Notes under the pieces: generated by a model | What the model was told of the DNA's origin: nothing | Seen by the model: the letters and a program-made list of their open reading frames with translations, nothing else | Databases searched by the model: none | In this document: in pieces, positions 17,900 through 26,689 of the stretch | Layout: each line of letters begins with the position of its first letter | How positions within the stretch are numbered: the stretch's first letter is position 1 | Program-made: the position numbers and the translations under genes | DNA from: Flavobacterium fluviale | GTDB lineage: Bacteria; Bacteroidota; Bacteroidia; Flavobacteriales; Flavobacteriaceae | DNA: 64,000 bases | Assembly: GCF_003312915.1 (NCBI RefSeq) | Contig: NZ_CP030261.1 | Location: 2,480,001 to 2,544,000 of the forward strand | Direction of reading: 5' to 3'

Positions 17900-18622
17900 T
17901 TATAAAACTATTTTTTCGGGTTCACCCTCTTGCTTTAGTAGATTTTTATAGATGAATCCTGCTGCAATTGCACCTAAAATTGGAGCTGCCCAAAAAAGCC
18001 AGACTTGAGATAATGGTTCGCCTAACGTAAAAACTGCCTGAGAAAGTGATCTTGCAGGATTTACAGAAGTGTTTGTGATTGGAATACTAACTAAATGGAT
18101 TACAGTTAGTGTTAAGCCAATCGCAATACCGCAAAAATTACTATTAGCGAATTTGTCTGTTGCACCAAGAATAATTAAAATAAAGAACAAGGTGAGAACA
18201 AATTCTGCAATAAAGGCAGCTTGTAAAGAATAACCGTCAGGAGAAAATGCTCCAAAACCATTTGATGCAAATGCTCCAGCTTTAGTGTTGTCAATTACGA
18301 AGCCAGCTTTTCCAGATGCTATAGTATACAATGTACCAGCTGCGGCTATAGCTCCAATACATTGAGCTATAATATACGGGATAAGATCTTTAGTTGGAAA
18401 TTTACCTCCTGCCCATAATCCAAAAGAAACCGCAGGATTGAAATGTCCTCCAGAAATATGTCCAACAGCATATGCCATTGCTACTACTGTTAAACCAAAA
18501 GCCAATGCAACACCAGCAAATCCGATTCCTAATTCTGGATAACCCGCAGCAAATATAGCACTTCCACAGCCTCCAAAAACAAGCCAATAGGTTCCGAAGA
18601 ACTCAGCAAATAATTTTTTCAT
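17900..18622 (-). CDS. aqpZ: Aquaporin Z
   Basis: A 240-residue MIP channel with six membrane helices and two NPA half-helices, at residues 62-64 (GHFNPAVS) and 188-190 (NTSVNPARS). The selectivity filter residues expected for a water channel are present: Phe42, His176 and Arg191. A water-selective aquaporin is therefore more likely than a glycerol facilitator. It is preceded by a DoxX-like gene at 24 bp, so both are probably cotranscribed. Confidence 0.93.
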   Translation of the reverse strand: MKKLFAEFFGTYWLVFGGCGSAIFAAGYPELGIGFAGVALAFGLTVVAMAYAVGHISGGHFNPAVSFGLWAGGKFPTKDLIPYIIAQCIGAIAAAGTLYTIASGKAGFVIDNTKAGAFASNGFGAFSPDGYSLQAAFIAEFVLTLFFILIILGATDKFANSNFCGIAIGLTLTVIHLVSIPITNTSVNPARSLSQAVFTLGEPLSQVWLFWAAPILGAIAAGFIYKNLLKQEGEPEKIVL

Positions 18623-18646
18623 GATAAAATAATTTAATGGTTAATG

Positions 18647-19003
18647 TTAGAATGTATATTGGTATGCCCAATAAATTAAAACAATTTGTAAGGGCAAACG
18701 TACAAATAAAATCCATCTTGGTAAACCAAAACCTGCTTTTTTATTTTTTAACATGTAAAAATTTGCGGGAAAAACAGCAGCAAGCAATGCTATGATTCCC
18801 CAGGCGGCGAAGTGAGTAGTAAAAGGCAGGGTGAGAAGGATGCCTAAAATAATTTCGGCAGCACCACTTAATGTATTTAGTAATTTAGGGTTTTTAAATA
18901 TAGGAGGAATGATTTTGATGTACATTCCAGGTTTTCTAAAATGATTAATTCCAGCAAGTATATACAATAAAGCCATTAAATATAAATGCCAAGGTAAAGT
19001 CAT
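18647..19003 (-). CDS. DoxX-like four-helix membrane protein
   Basis: This 118-residue protein has four hydrophobic helices and the DoxX-family pattern: ILAGINHFRKPGMYIKIIPP at the start, GAAEIILGILL in helix two and LPLQIVLIYWAYQ at the end. Members are small integral membrane proteins without a settled biochemical function. It lies 24 bp upstream of aqpZ, which hints at a joint stress or osmotic role, but that is inference. Confidence 0.85.
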   Translation of the reverse strand: MTLPWHLYLMALLYILAGINHFRKPGMYIKIIPPIFKNPKLLNTLSGAAEIILGILLTLPFTTHFAAWGIIALLAAVFPANFYMLKNKKAGFGLPRWILFVRLPLQIVLIYWAYQYTF

Positions 19004-19090
19004 GATCTATAATTGTTTATAACGAATTTATAAAAAAATTAACAATTATTGCATTACAGAAGATATTTTTTTAATAATGCGTATTCTGAC

Positions 19091-19990
19091 TTATTTTTTT
19101 GACTTGAAATTTACGTTCATGATAATTATGGCAAGTATAATTAAAACAATTCCAACCCATTGAGAGAAGATTACTTTTTCATTTAATAAAACATACGCCA
19201 TCATAACAGAAACTGGCAATTCGAGTGCAGAAACAATACTTCCAAGCCCAATACCAGTAAGTGGGAAACCAATATTCATTAACATTGGTGGAATTATTGT
19301 TCCAAATAAAGCCAATACGATTCCCCATTTTAAGAAAATTTCAAAATTAAATGCCGTTACCTGAGTTGCAAAGGCAAATGAAAAAACAATAATAGACCCG
19401 CCCAAAAGCATATAAAGACTTCTTTGTGCCGAGGAAATTTCGGTAGCAACACTATTTGCCGTAAACATAGTTGTAGTGAAAGATGCAGCAGCTAAGATTC
19501 CCCAAACCAAACCTCTCCAGTCTAGCTGTATGTCATTGTTGATGATATTTGTTGCTAAAACAGTTCCAAAAAGAACAATAATTACGGCAATAACTTTTTG
19601 TTTAGAAGGCAGTTTTTTTTCTAAAATCATTTCTAATAAAACTCCCATCCAAACGGTCTGCATCAATAAAACGATTCCAATAGAAACTGGGATATATTTT
19701 ACAGCCAAATAGTAAAACAAACTTGTCATTCCCAATGAAGTTCCAGCAAGCATTAGGCTGAAAATATTTTTTGGAGTTGCTTTTACAGCCTGATTTTTAT
19801 TTTTTATTCTCTGAAAAAGATTGATTAGCAAAATTCCTGTAATTCCGTAAATAAACTGTGAGGTTGTAACTTCTGCCGTCGTGTATCCTTCAGAATAAGC
19901 CATTTTTACAAAAGTAGCCAGCATTCCGTATGTTGTTGCTCCTAAAGCTACTAGAAAAACACCCTTTAGTACATTATTTTGCGAAGTCAT
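19091..19990 (-). CDS. EamA/DMT superfamily transporter
   Basis: A 299-residue protein with ten predicted membrane helices in two repeated EamA units, typical of drug/metabolite exporters. Recognisable points are the GATTYGMLATFVKMAYSEG first helix, the LPSKQKVIAVIIVLFGTVLA link and the LELPVSVMMAYVLLNEKVIFSQWVGI pattern that closes the second repeat. The substrate is not predictable. It is separated from the DoxX gene by 87 bp and may have its own promoter. Confidence 0.88.
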   Translation of the reverse strand: MTSQNNVLKGVFLVALGATTYGMLATFVKMAYSEGYTTAEVTTSQFIYGITGILLINLFQRIKNKNQAVKATPKNIFSLMLAGTSLGMTSLFYYLAVKYIPVSIGIVLLMQTVWMGVLLEMILEKKLPSKQKVIAVIIVLFGTVLATNIINNDIQLDWRGLVWGILAAASFTTTMFTANSVATEISSAQRSLYMLLGGSIIVFSFAFATQVTAFNFEIFLKWGIVLALFGTIIPPMLMNIGFPLTGIGLGSIVSALELPVSVMMAYVLLNEKVIFSQWVGIVLIILAIIIMNVNFKSKK

Positions 19991-20147
19991 AATTTATCTG
20001 TTTTAAAAAATTAAAGCCGGCAAAGGTAAGCTATTTTGTTTAGGATTTAGCAAAAGGAATGGTTAAAAACTGTTTTTACTATTGGTTAAGATTGATTTTA
20101 AAAGTCTAAATTATTAATTTCTCAATGTTTGGAGAATTTTCAAAACA

Positions 20148-20180
20148 AAAAAAACACCAAATTATATTTGATGTTTTTTG
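20148..20180 (-). terminator. Terminator of cyclophilin-FKBP gene 1
   Basis: ACACCAAAT and ATTTGATGT form an A/T-rich stem, followed on the minus strand by a T run. It ends the PPIase operon. Confidence 0.6.
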
Positions 20181-20207
20181 TATTGAATAAAAATGAATTT
20201 CTATTTA

Positions 20208-21353
20208 TTATTTAGCTGGTTGATTTTGATAAGTTTCAATTTCAAAAACTAAAGTTGAATTTGGAGGGATCACTCCGCCTGCACCTTTTTCACCATAAGC
20301 TAAGTTAGAAGGAAGGAAGAAAATTGCTTTTTCTCCGTCAGTCATCATATCAAGAGCTTCAATAAAGCCAGGAATCATGCCTTCCTTTTTACCTACTGTA
20401 AAAGGAAAAGCTTTGTAACCGCCTTGAGCATCCCTGTTTGCATCATACGTTCCGTAAGTTTTAGTTACTTCAGCAATACTGCTGTCAAACAATTTACCAT
20501 CTTCAAAATATCCAGCGTAATGGAAATAGATAGTTGAACCTTCAGCGCCTTTTACACCAGTTCCTTGCTTCGTAATAACATATTTTAAGCCAGAAGTTGT
20601 TGTTGTAGCTTTTGCCTTTGTTGTCGCAAAATAAGCAGCTTTTGCAGCTACTACTTTTTTAGCTTCTTCTTTTTTAGCAGCTTCCTTTTTTACATCATCA
20701 CTTAAAACTTTTAAGGCATCAAATTTCTTTGCTGCTGGACCTTTACGTGTAATAACAATTTTTGTCATTACATCGTCCTGAACAATTTTATTTACATTAT
20801 CCATTCCTGAGACAACATGACCAAAAATTGTATGTTTTCCGTTTAACCAAGGTGTATCTTTATGTGTAATGAAAAATTGACTTCCGTTTGTTGCTGGACC
20901 AGAATTTGCCATTGCAAGAACACCGCCTTTTTCGAATTTTAAATTGTCTACAAATTCATCTTTAAACGAATACCCTGGACCTCCAGAACCGTTTCCGTCA
21001 GGATCACCACCTTGAATCATGAAATCATTAATAACTCTGTGAAATTTTAGTCCGTTGTAAAATGGTTTTCCTTTAAGCGATGCTTTAACGTTAGGATTTG
21101 TACCTTCTGCCAAGGTAATAAAGTTTGCAACTGTAACAGGAGCCTTTACATATTCTAAAGAAAGAACAATATCTCCTTTTGTTGTAGAGATTGTAGCAAA
21201 AATCCCTTCGTTAGGATTTGTATTTGGTTTAGCAGCAGGTTTAGCAGCAGTTGTTGTTTTTGCTTTTGCAGCAGGTTTAGCTGCCGGCTTTTTAGTTTGT
21301 GCCTGCATATTTACAATTGCAAGGCAGAATAAAAATAGAAATTTAAACTTCAT
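20208..21353 (-). CDS. Exported peptidyl-prolyl isomerase, cyclophilin-FKBP fusion
   Basis: The 381-residue protein begins with a signal peptide (MKFKFLFLFCLAIVNMQAQ) and a Lys/Ala/Pro-rich linker. Next is a cyclophilin domain (residues about 50-215, with FHRVINDFMIQGGDPDGNGSGG and GSQFFITH), then a helical linker. A C-terminal FKBP domain follows (about 250-378, with GTGVKGAEGSTIYFHYAGY and GYKAFPFTVG). Both domains isomerise proline peptide bonds, so it should assist folding of exported proteins in the periplasm. The next gene encodes a lipoprotein with the same fusion, and gldI follows, giving a three-gene PPIase cluster. Confidence 0.93.
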   Translation of the reverse strand: MKFKFLFLFCLAIVNMQAQTKKPAAKPAAKAKTTTAAKPAAKPNTNPNEGIFATISTTKGDIVLSLEYVKAPVTVANFITLAEGTNPNVKASLKGKPFYNGLKFHRVINDFMIQGGDPDGNGSGGPGYSFKDEFVDNLKFEKGGVLAMANSGPATNGSQFFITHKDTPWLNGKHTIFGHVVSGMDNVNKIVQDDVMTKIVITRKGPAAKKFDALKVLSDDVKKEAAKKEEAKKVVAAKAAYFATTKAKATTTTSGLKYVITKQGTGVKGAEGSTIYFHYAGYFEDGKLFDSSIAEVTKTYGTYDANRDAQGGYKAFPFTVGKKEGMIPGFIEALDMMTDGEKAIFFLPSNLAYGEKGAGGVIPPNSTLVFEIETYQNQPAK

Positions 21354-21386
21354 TACTTTTCAGATTTAAGTCTATGATGAACTGTC

Positions 21387-22463
21387 TTATTGTTTCTCTA
21401 ATAATTGAACTTCGAAAATAATATTCGCATTTGGTGGAATTACACCTCCTGCACCAGTTTCTCCGTATGCTAAATGAGATGGAATAAAAAGAATAGCTTT
21501 ATCGCCAAAAGAAAGCTGCTCAAGTCCTTCGATGAAACCAGGAATCATACCGTCTTTGCTTCCGGCTTTAAATGGAATTGGCTGATAAGCTTTTGCAGCA
21601 GCTCTTGCAGCATCAAATTTTCCGAATTGTTTTGCAACATCTTCTATGCTGGTGTCAAATAAAGTTCCGTCTTCAAGAAAACCAGCGTAAGCAATAAATA
21701 CTTGAGTTCCTGCTGCAGGTTTTTTACCAGTTCCTTTTTCAGTAATAAAATATTCTAAACCGCTTGTTGTTTTAGTAACTTTTGGTTTTACAGAAGCATA
21801 ATAAGCTGCTTTTTCTTTTTGAACTCCTGCAGATTTGCTTTGTTCTTTAGCGATTTCAGAAAAATAGTCATGAAATACTTTTACAGCGTCAAACTTTTTA
21901 GCAGCTTCACCATTTCTAATAATAGTTACAGCAATAATATTATCACCTTGAACTACTTTGTTTACTACTTCTTGATTTTTTGCATCAACAACATGACCAA
22001 AAATAGTGTGTTTATTATCTAACCAAGGAGTTTCTACATGAGTAATAAAGAACTGGCTGCTGTTTGTTCCAGGTCCGTTATTCGCCATTGCTAAAACACC
22101 AGCTTTGTCAAATTTTAAATCTGAGAATTCGTCTTTAAATTTATATCCCGTATCTCCAGAACCAGTTCCTAAAGGGTCCCCAGTTTGAATCATGAAGCTT
22201 TCTATAACTCTATGGAATTTCAAACCATCAAAAAAAGGTTTCTTTTTTAGATTTTCATGCGTTACAAATTCATTTTTTCCTTCTGCCAGCGTTACAAAGT
22301 TAGCAACCGTAATTGGTGCTTTTTTGTAATCAAGTTCTACAATGATGTGTCCTTTGTTTGTTTCGATGTCGGCATATAGACCATCTGGCAAGTTACTGTG
22401 ATCGTCTTTACAAGAATAAAATGAGCTAATGGCTATTAATAATAATAAAATAATCTTTTTCAT
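21387..22463 (-). CDS. Lipoprotein peptidyl-prolyl isomerase, cyclophilin-FKBP fusion
   Basis: The 358-residue protein has a lipobox (SSFYSC) and an acidic Asp start after it. A cyclophilin domain (about 28-195, FHRVIESFMIQTGDP and SSQFFITHVETPWL) is followed by an FKBP domain (about 230-355). It is a paralogue of its downstream neighbour, evidently from a local duplication. As a lipoprotein it is probably attached to the inner face of the outer membrane. The short gap of 16 bp to gldI suggests one operon. Confidence 0.92.
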   Translation of the reverse strand: MKKIILLLLIAISSFYSCKDDHSNLPDGLYADIETNKGHIIVELDYKKAPITVANFVTLAEGKNEFVTHENLKKKPFFDGLKFHRVIESFMIQTGDPLGTGSGDTGYKFKDEFSDLKFDKAGVLAMANNGPGTNSSQFFITHVETPWLDNKHTIFGHVVDAKNQEVVNKVVQGDNIIAVTIIRNGEAAKKFDAVKVFHDYFSEIAKEQSKSAGVQKEKAAYYASVKPKVTKTTSGLEYFITEKGTGKKPAAGTQVFIAYAGFLEDGTLFDTSIEDVAKQFGKFDAARAAAKAYQPIPFKAGSKDGMIPGFIEGLEQLSFGDKAILFIPSHLAYGETGAGGVIPPNANIIFEVQLLEKQ

Positions 22464-22479
22464 TTTAAGAGATTGTTTT

Positions 22480-23136
22480 TTATGGAGTTAATGTATCTTT
22501 TTTTACAGGTGCGGCAGGTTTTGGCGCTGCAGGTTTTGGGCTTGCTGTTGTTGGCGTTTGGGCTGCAGGAGCTGCAGTTTGAGCACTTGGATCTGGAACA
22601 AAATTTCTAAGTGTAACGGTAACAATTAACGATTCGTTTGGCCCAATTTTTTTGTTATCTCCATGATATCCATATGCCATATGCGATGGAAATAAGAAAG
22701 TCACGGTTTCGTTTTTATGCATTCTTTTGATTCCGTCGCGTAATCCCATCATAATGTCTTGTTTGTCTACATAATAAGTCTGCGGACCAAGATCTGATTC
22801 CGAATAAATTACACTGCCCTTAATATCTTTTACTTCTAAATTAAAGTAAGCAATATCGCCTTTTCTTGGAGATGCTGTTTCGGTTGTGTTTTTCTCCTCA
22901 TAATTAAACCAATAGCCTTTTGGAGTGGCATAATATTTAACTTTTGGATTGCTTTTGATTATTTTTTTAATGACATCTTCTTCATTTGCCACTAATTTTT
23001 TGTTTCGGTCAGCAGATTTTTTCATGAATGTTCCCGAAGCGCTGGAAATAGGTCTTCTGGCTTCTTCATGATGCTTACAGCTGATTAATAAGGCAGCAAA
23101 AAGCAAACTGTAAATACTAAGTTTTAGGTAATTCAT
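22480..23136 (-). CDS. gldI: Gliding motility lipoprotein GldI (FKBP-type PPIase)
   Basis: This 218-residue lipoprotein (lipobox AALLISC) carries an FKBP-type domain (GDIAYFNLEVKDIKGSVIYSE, MGLRDGIKRMHKNETVTFLFPSHMAYGY) and a Pro/Ala-rich C-terminal tail. It matches GldI, which in F. johnsoniae is needed for gliding motility and assembly of cell-surface machinery, presumably by folding Gld proteins. Its neighbourhood (two cyclophilin-FKBP fusions, DHH phosphoesterase) is consistent with an ancient cluster. The start at 23136 is 7 bp from the DHH gene end, so they are cotranscribed. Confidence 0.88.
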   Translation of the reverse strand: MNYLKLSIYSLLFAALLISCKHHEEARRPISSASGTFMKKSADRNKKLVANEEDVIKKIIKSNPKVKYYATPKGYWFNYEEKNTTETASPRKGDIAYFNLEVKDIKGSVIYSESDLGPQTYYVDKQDIMMGLRDGIKRMHKNETVTFLFPSHMAYGYHGDNKKIGPNESLIVTVTLRNFVPDPSAQTAAPAAQTPTTASPKPAAPKPAAPVKKDTLTP

Positions 23137-23143
23137 GATTCGG

Positions 23144-24148
23144 TTATAATGTTAGTTTTTTTACTAAATCTTCAAATTTCTTTACAGTTTCTTCCATCGA
23201 AACTTCAGATCTTCCGCCGGCGGCATTACTATGTCCGCCTCCGTTAAAATGGTCTCTTGCAAATTGGTTTACATCAAAACCTCCCTGCGAACGGAATGAA
23301 ATCTTAATAATTCCCTCGTCTTTATTTTCAATAAAAATAGCAGTAAAAAAGATATCTTTTATGCTTAGGCCATAATTAACAATTCCTTCTGTATCACCTT
23401 TAACATAGTTAAAAGAATCTAGTTCTTCTTGTGTTAACGTCATATAAGAAGTTTTATGCTCTTCGAATATTTTCATATTCTGTAAAGCTCTGCCTAGTAA
23501 CTGTAATCTGCTGAACGAGCTGTTGTCAAATAATAACACTGGAATCTGTGTGTTTTCTACTCCCAGATCAATTAATTCAGCGATAATTCTATGCGTATTT
23601 CCTGTTGTTCCCGGAAAACGAAATGAACCTGAATCAGTTAAAATTCCTGTGTAAATACAAGTTGCGATGTTTTTGTCAATATCTTCTTTTTTGTTTAAGA
23701 AAGTGATAAAGTTGTAAACCATTTCGCAGGTAGAACCATATGAAGGGTCAGAATAAGTATATGTGGCATAATCATCAGGTTTTTGATGATGATCGATCAT
23801 TATGAAAACAGCATTGAGCTTTGCCAAAGTATGCTCCATTTCGCCTGTGCGATGAAAAGCATTAAAATCAAGCGTAAAAACGATTTCTGCTTCTTCTAAA
23901 ATCTTGGTGCAGTTTTCGGTGTCTTTTTCGAAAATTTTTACAGTTTCTGATCCTGGAAGCCAAGCTAGAAAATTAGGAAAATCATTTGGAGCAATTACTG
24001 TTGCCTGATGATTATTTTTAATTAAAAAATGATATAATGCTAATGTAGAGCCCATTGCATCGCCATCCGGTCCTCTATGTGGAATGATGACAATTTTCTT
24101 TGGGGCAGCGAGTAATAATTGAATCGCTTGAATGTCTTGTATTTTCAT
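23144..24148 (-). CDS. DHH/DHHA1 phosphoesterase, NrnA-like nanoRNase/pAp phosphatase
   Basis: A 334-residue cytosolic enzyme. The N-terminal DHH domain shows HRGPDGDAMGS (motif I), FTLDFNAFHR, and IDHHQKPDD (motif III). The C-terminal DHHA1 domain shows FNGGGHSNAAGG. NrnA-type members degrade short oligoribonucleotides and dephosphorylate pAp. It is the first gene of the minus-strand gldI operon. Whether it does both activities here is inference. Confidence 0.9.
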   Translation of the reverse strand: MKIQDIQAIQLLLAAPKKIVIIPHRGPDGDAMGSTLALYHFLIKNNHQATVIAPNDFPNFLAWLPGSETVKIFEKDTENCTKILEEAEIVFTLDFNAFHRTGEMEHTLAKLNAVFIMIDHHQKPDDYATYTYSDPSYGSTCEMVYNFITFLNKKEDIDKNIATCIYTGILTDSGSFRFPGTTGNTHRIIAELIDLGVENTQIPVLLFDNSSFSRLQLLGRALQNMKIFEEHKTSYMTLTQEELDSFNYVKGDTEGIVNYGLSIKDIFFTAIFIENKDEGIIKISFRSQGGFDVNQFARDHFNGGGHSNAAGGRSEVSMEETVKKFEDLVKKLTL

Positions 24149-24456
24149 AGTGTGCGAATTTACATTTTTTTAATGTAATGCTGAAAATATTTTTAGTCAC
24201 AGTTTCTTTAGTATTCAGTTTATTTCAATATATAATAGCTTTTATTTAGAATTTAAATTTTGCGTATGAATTTTGAACGCGGATGTAACAGATTTGCTAT
24301 CGCGAAAACGCAGATTTCAACGGATTTTTTTGAAACTGTTTAAGTTTCTTAAAAACGTTATATTTTGTGATGGGAAAATTTGATCCGTTGGAGATAATTA
24401 AGGTTTTATCTTTATGTTCCGTAGGAACTACACCTAGCAGATTGGAATTTGGAATT
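24149..24456. other. 308-bp spacer with fragments of dispersed repeats
   Basis: Contains CGCGAAAACGCAGATTTCAA and the palindrome GTTCCGTAGGAAC (24416-24428), both of a type that recurs in flavobacterial spacers, plus a GGAATTTGGAATTTT tract (24441-24455). No ORF of convincing composition. Confidence 0.55.
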
Positions 24457-25698
24457 TTAAAAATTGGAATTTAACCTTTGATATAATCTATATTTAGCTC
24501 CTTTAACAATCTGAGATTTATAAATTCCGATAGAACCCGAAGAAAAATAGGCAATTGTGCAGGCTATTGCAATGAATATTCCAGGAGCAATTCCGAATAA
24601 TTCCATGCCCATAATAGTGCAGGCGATAGGAGTGTGGGTTGCGCCAGAGAAAACAGCAACAAATCCGATTCCGGCTAAAAGAGCAATTGGCATCGGAATT
24701 ATCAATGATAATGCGCTTCCTAAAGTTGCACCAACAAAGAATAGAGGAGTTACTTCTCCGCCTTTAAATCCGGCGCCTAAAGTAAATCCTGTGAAAAGAA
24801 TTTTAAGTAGAAAATCATACCACTGGTTCGCATTTGAAAACGAGTCTACAATTACAGGAACTCCCAATCCTGAAAATTTGGTAAGTCCAAAACCTGCAAA
24901 AGCAACCGCTAAAACTACACCGCCAATAACGGGACGAAGCGGCGGATATTTAATGTTTTTGGAAAAAAGAGAACCCCAAAAATGAGTACTTCTTGCGAAT
25001 AATAAAGCAGCAAATCCAGAAAGAATTCCAACAATTATGGTGAAAATAATGTTGTTGAAACTAAGTTCTGGAATAATAGGAATGCTGTAGTGAGTATGTT
25101 TTATTTCCCAAAATTCTACTGTAAAATAGGCTGCATAAGCGACTAAAAAAGAAAGTACAGTGCTTTTAAGATTAATTTTGCTAAAATATAAGACTTCTAA
25201 AGCAAAAATGGCACCTGCCAAAGGCGTTCCGAAAACAGAAGCAAAACCAGCACTGATTCCAAGAATGATAAGGATTTTGCGTTCGGAATTATGTAATTTA
25301 AAAATTTTGGTGAATTGATCAGCAATTGCACCTCCCATTTGTACTGCCGTTCCTTCTCGACCGGCAGAACCTCCAAATAAATGGGTAATTAATGTTCCTA
25401 AAAGAACCAAAGGCGCCATTCTAAAAGGAATAACTTTCTTAGGATTTTCGTACTCCTCCAGCAGTAAATTATTTCCTTTAACTACAGATTCTCCCCAGTA
25501 ATAATAACTCAATCCAACTAGAAATCCGCCGAAAGGCAAAAGCCAGATAATCCAATCATGCTGCATTCTAAATTGTGTTACCCATTCTAAAGAAACCAAA
25601 AATAAGGCCGATGCAGATCCTGAAAATATACCTATTAAACTGCAGATTATAATCCATTTTGGAATAGATAATAGTGTTTCTTTTAGGTTTAAAGTCAT
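24457..25698 (-). CDS. CLC family anion transporter, possibly fluoride/proton antiporter type
   Basis: The start at 25698 (MTLNLKETL) is preferred; the extra 13 codons up to 25737 fall in a dispersed repeat. The protein has 413 residues and about ten membrane helices. The CLC selectivity regions are GNNLLLEE (residues 75-82, replacing the usual GSGIP) and GSAGREGTAVQMGG with gating Glu115. Short length, GREGT and loss of the GSGIP serine fit CLC proteins of the fluoride-exporting branch better than chloride channels, but the assignment is by recall. It is monocistronic, and no fluoride riboswitch was seen upstream. Confidence 0.85.
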   Translation of the reverse strand: MTLNLKETLLSIPKWIIICSLIGIFSGSASALFLVSLEWVTQFRMQHDWIIWLLPFGGFLVGLSYYYWGESVVKGNNLLLEEYENPKKVIPFRMAPLVLLGTLITHLFGGSAGREGTAVQMGGAIADQFTKIFKLHNSERKILIILGISAGFASVFGTPLAGAIFALEVLYFSKINLKSTVLSFLVAYAAYFTVEFWEIKHTHYSIPIIPELSFNNIIFTIIVGILSGFAALLFARSTHFWGSLFSKNIKYPPLRPVIGGVVLAVAFAGFGLTKFSGLGVPVIVDSFSNANQWYDFLLKILFTGFTLGAGFKGGEVTPLFFVGATLGSALSLIIPMPIALLAGIGFVAVFSGATHTPIACTIMGMELFGIAPGIFIAIACTIAYFSSGSIGIYKSQIVKGAKYRLYQRLNSNF

Positions 25699-25849
25699 GG
25701 ATGTTTTTATGAAAAGTTTTTCAGCCACGAATTTCACAAATTTTCACGAATTAATATATTTTTAATTGAAGGAATTATAAATGAATTTAGAATCCTTTAA
25801 TCTGTGGCGAAATTTTTAGTGTAAATTCGGGTAATTCGCGGCAAAAAAA
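25699..25849. repeat. AATTCGTGG/AATCTGTGGC dispersed spacer repeat
   Basis: CCACGAATTTCACAAATTTTCACGAATT (25723-25750), and AATCTGTGGCGAAATT then GGTAATTCGCGGC (25799-25842), are related copies of one short unit. Similar pieces occur near 13889-13903 and 54803-54815. Their overlap with the upstream ATG of the CLC gene argues for the later start. Confidence 0.45.
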
Positions 25850-26233
25850 TTACTGCACAACAGCAGTGAATTCTATTTCCACCAAATATTCCGGTGCAAC
25901 TAATTGGCTGATTCCGTAAAATCCGGTTGTTGGTTTTACATCTCTAAAGAAAGCAGAATGCGCTCTGGCTACTTCTTCAAAAGTTGAAACGTCGGTTGTG
26001 AAAATTCTTGTTCTAATGACATCTTTCATGCTGACATTTAGATCTTCTAAAACTTTTTCAACTCGCTCTAATATATTATACGTTTGAGCATAAGCATCAT
26101 CTGCTTTTACCTTATCACCATCAACAATTGCCACGGTTCCAGAAACTTCAATAATATTACCAATTCTTACTGCGCGGCAATATCCCATTTTGTCTTCCCA
26201 CGGAGATCCAGTTAAGATGTTTTCTCTTTTCAT
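25850..26233 (-). CDS. RidA family enamine/imine deaminase
   Basis: A 127-residue protein of the RidA/YjgF/UK114 fold, which forms trimers and hydrolyses reactive enamines such as 2-aminoacrylate. The substrate-binding Arg in VIRTRIFTTDV and the C-terminal Glu in YLVEIEFTAV are present, so it is likely active. It begins MKRENILTGSPWEDKMGYCRAVRIG, typical of Rid subgroups. It has no close operon partner. Confidence 0.88.
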   Translation of the reverse strand: MKRENILTGSPWEDKMGYCRAVRIGNIIEVSGTVAIVDGDKVKADDAYAQTYNILERVEKVLEDLNVSMKDVIRTRIFTTDVSTFEEVARAHSAFFRDVKPTTGFYGISQLVAPEYLVEIEFTAVVQ

Positions 26234-26331
26234 TTTTTATATTTTGCGAATTTGTCTGTATGGTTTTAAAAGAGCAAATTCAGGTTAATTAAGATGTCGC
26301 AATTTAAGAATTCTGCCTTTGGCATCCATTA

Positions 26332-26369
26332 AAAAAAGCTTGAAATCAAATCGGAAATCAAGCTTTTTT
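26332..26369. terminator. Terminator downstream of cbpM
   Basis: AAAAAAGCTTGA pairs with TCAAGCTTTTTT around a 14-base loop. It ends the minus-strand cbpA-cbpM operon and could also stop transcription in the opposite direction. Confidence 0.8.
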
Positions 26370-26383
26370 GTGATATTAAATTG

Positions 26384-26689
26384 TTAGTCGATATGTCTTT
26401 CCTCGTAAAGACGAAGTTTATTTTGTGCTGTATTTAAACTCTGCTGTAAGTTTTCTATTTTGTTTAATAAGTGCGCAATAGCATCTATTCCTTCAAGATT
26501 AATTTTGAGGTCGTAATGCATGCGAATCATTTTTTCGACTGTTGGCAGCTGCTCTGGCTCCAGATATTCATCGTTTTCTTCAATTATAATTTGAATTAAA
26601 CCGTAGTTGTTAAGTTCTGTTATAAAGGTATTTTCAATTTCATGGTACAAACAAAACTGCTTTATTTGGATTAAATTTTTATTTTTCAT
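26384..26689 (-). CDS. cbpM: CbpM-like chaperone modulator
   Basis: This 101-residue protein has a MerR-like N-terminal helical region ([21 protein letters not shown]) and a C-terminal coiled coil ([16 protein letters not shown]), as in CbpM, the regulator that binds the J domain of CbpA. It overlaps the end of the J-protein gene by 11 bp, the classic cbpA-cbpM arrangement, so translation is probably coupled. The product is cytosolic. Confidence 0.85.
   Translation of the reverse strand: MKNKNLIQIKQFCLYHEIENTFITELNNYGLIQIIIEENDEYLEPEQLPTVEKMIRMHYDLKINLEGIDAIAHLLNKIENLQQSLNTAQNKLRLYEERHID

Noticed and set aside
25699..25849. Fluoride riboswitch ahead of the CLC gene
   Set aside because: I looked for the conserved fluoride-riboswitch pattern in the short leader and did not see it. 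The sequence is a dispersed repeat instead.
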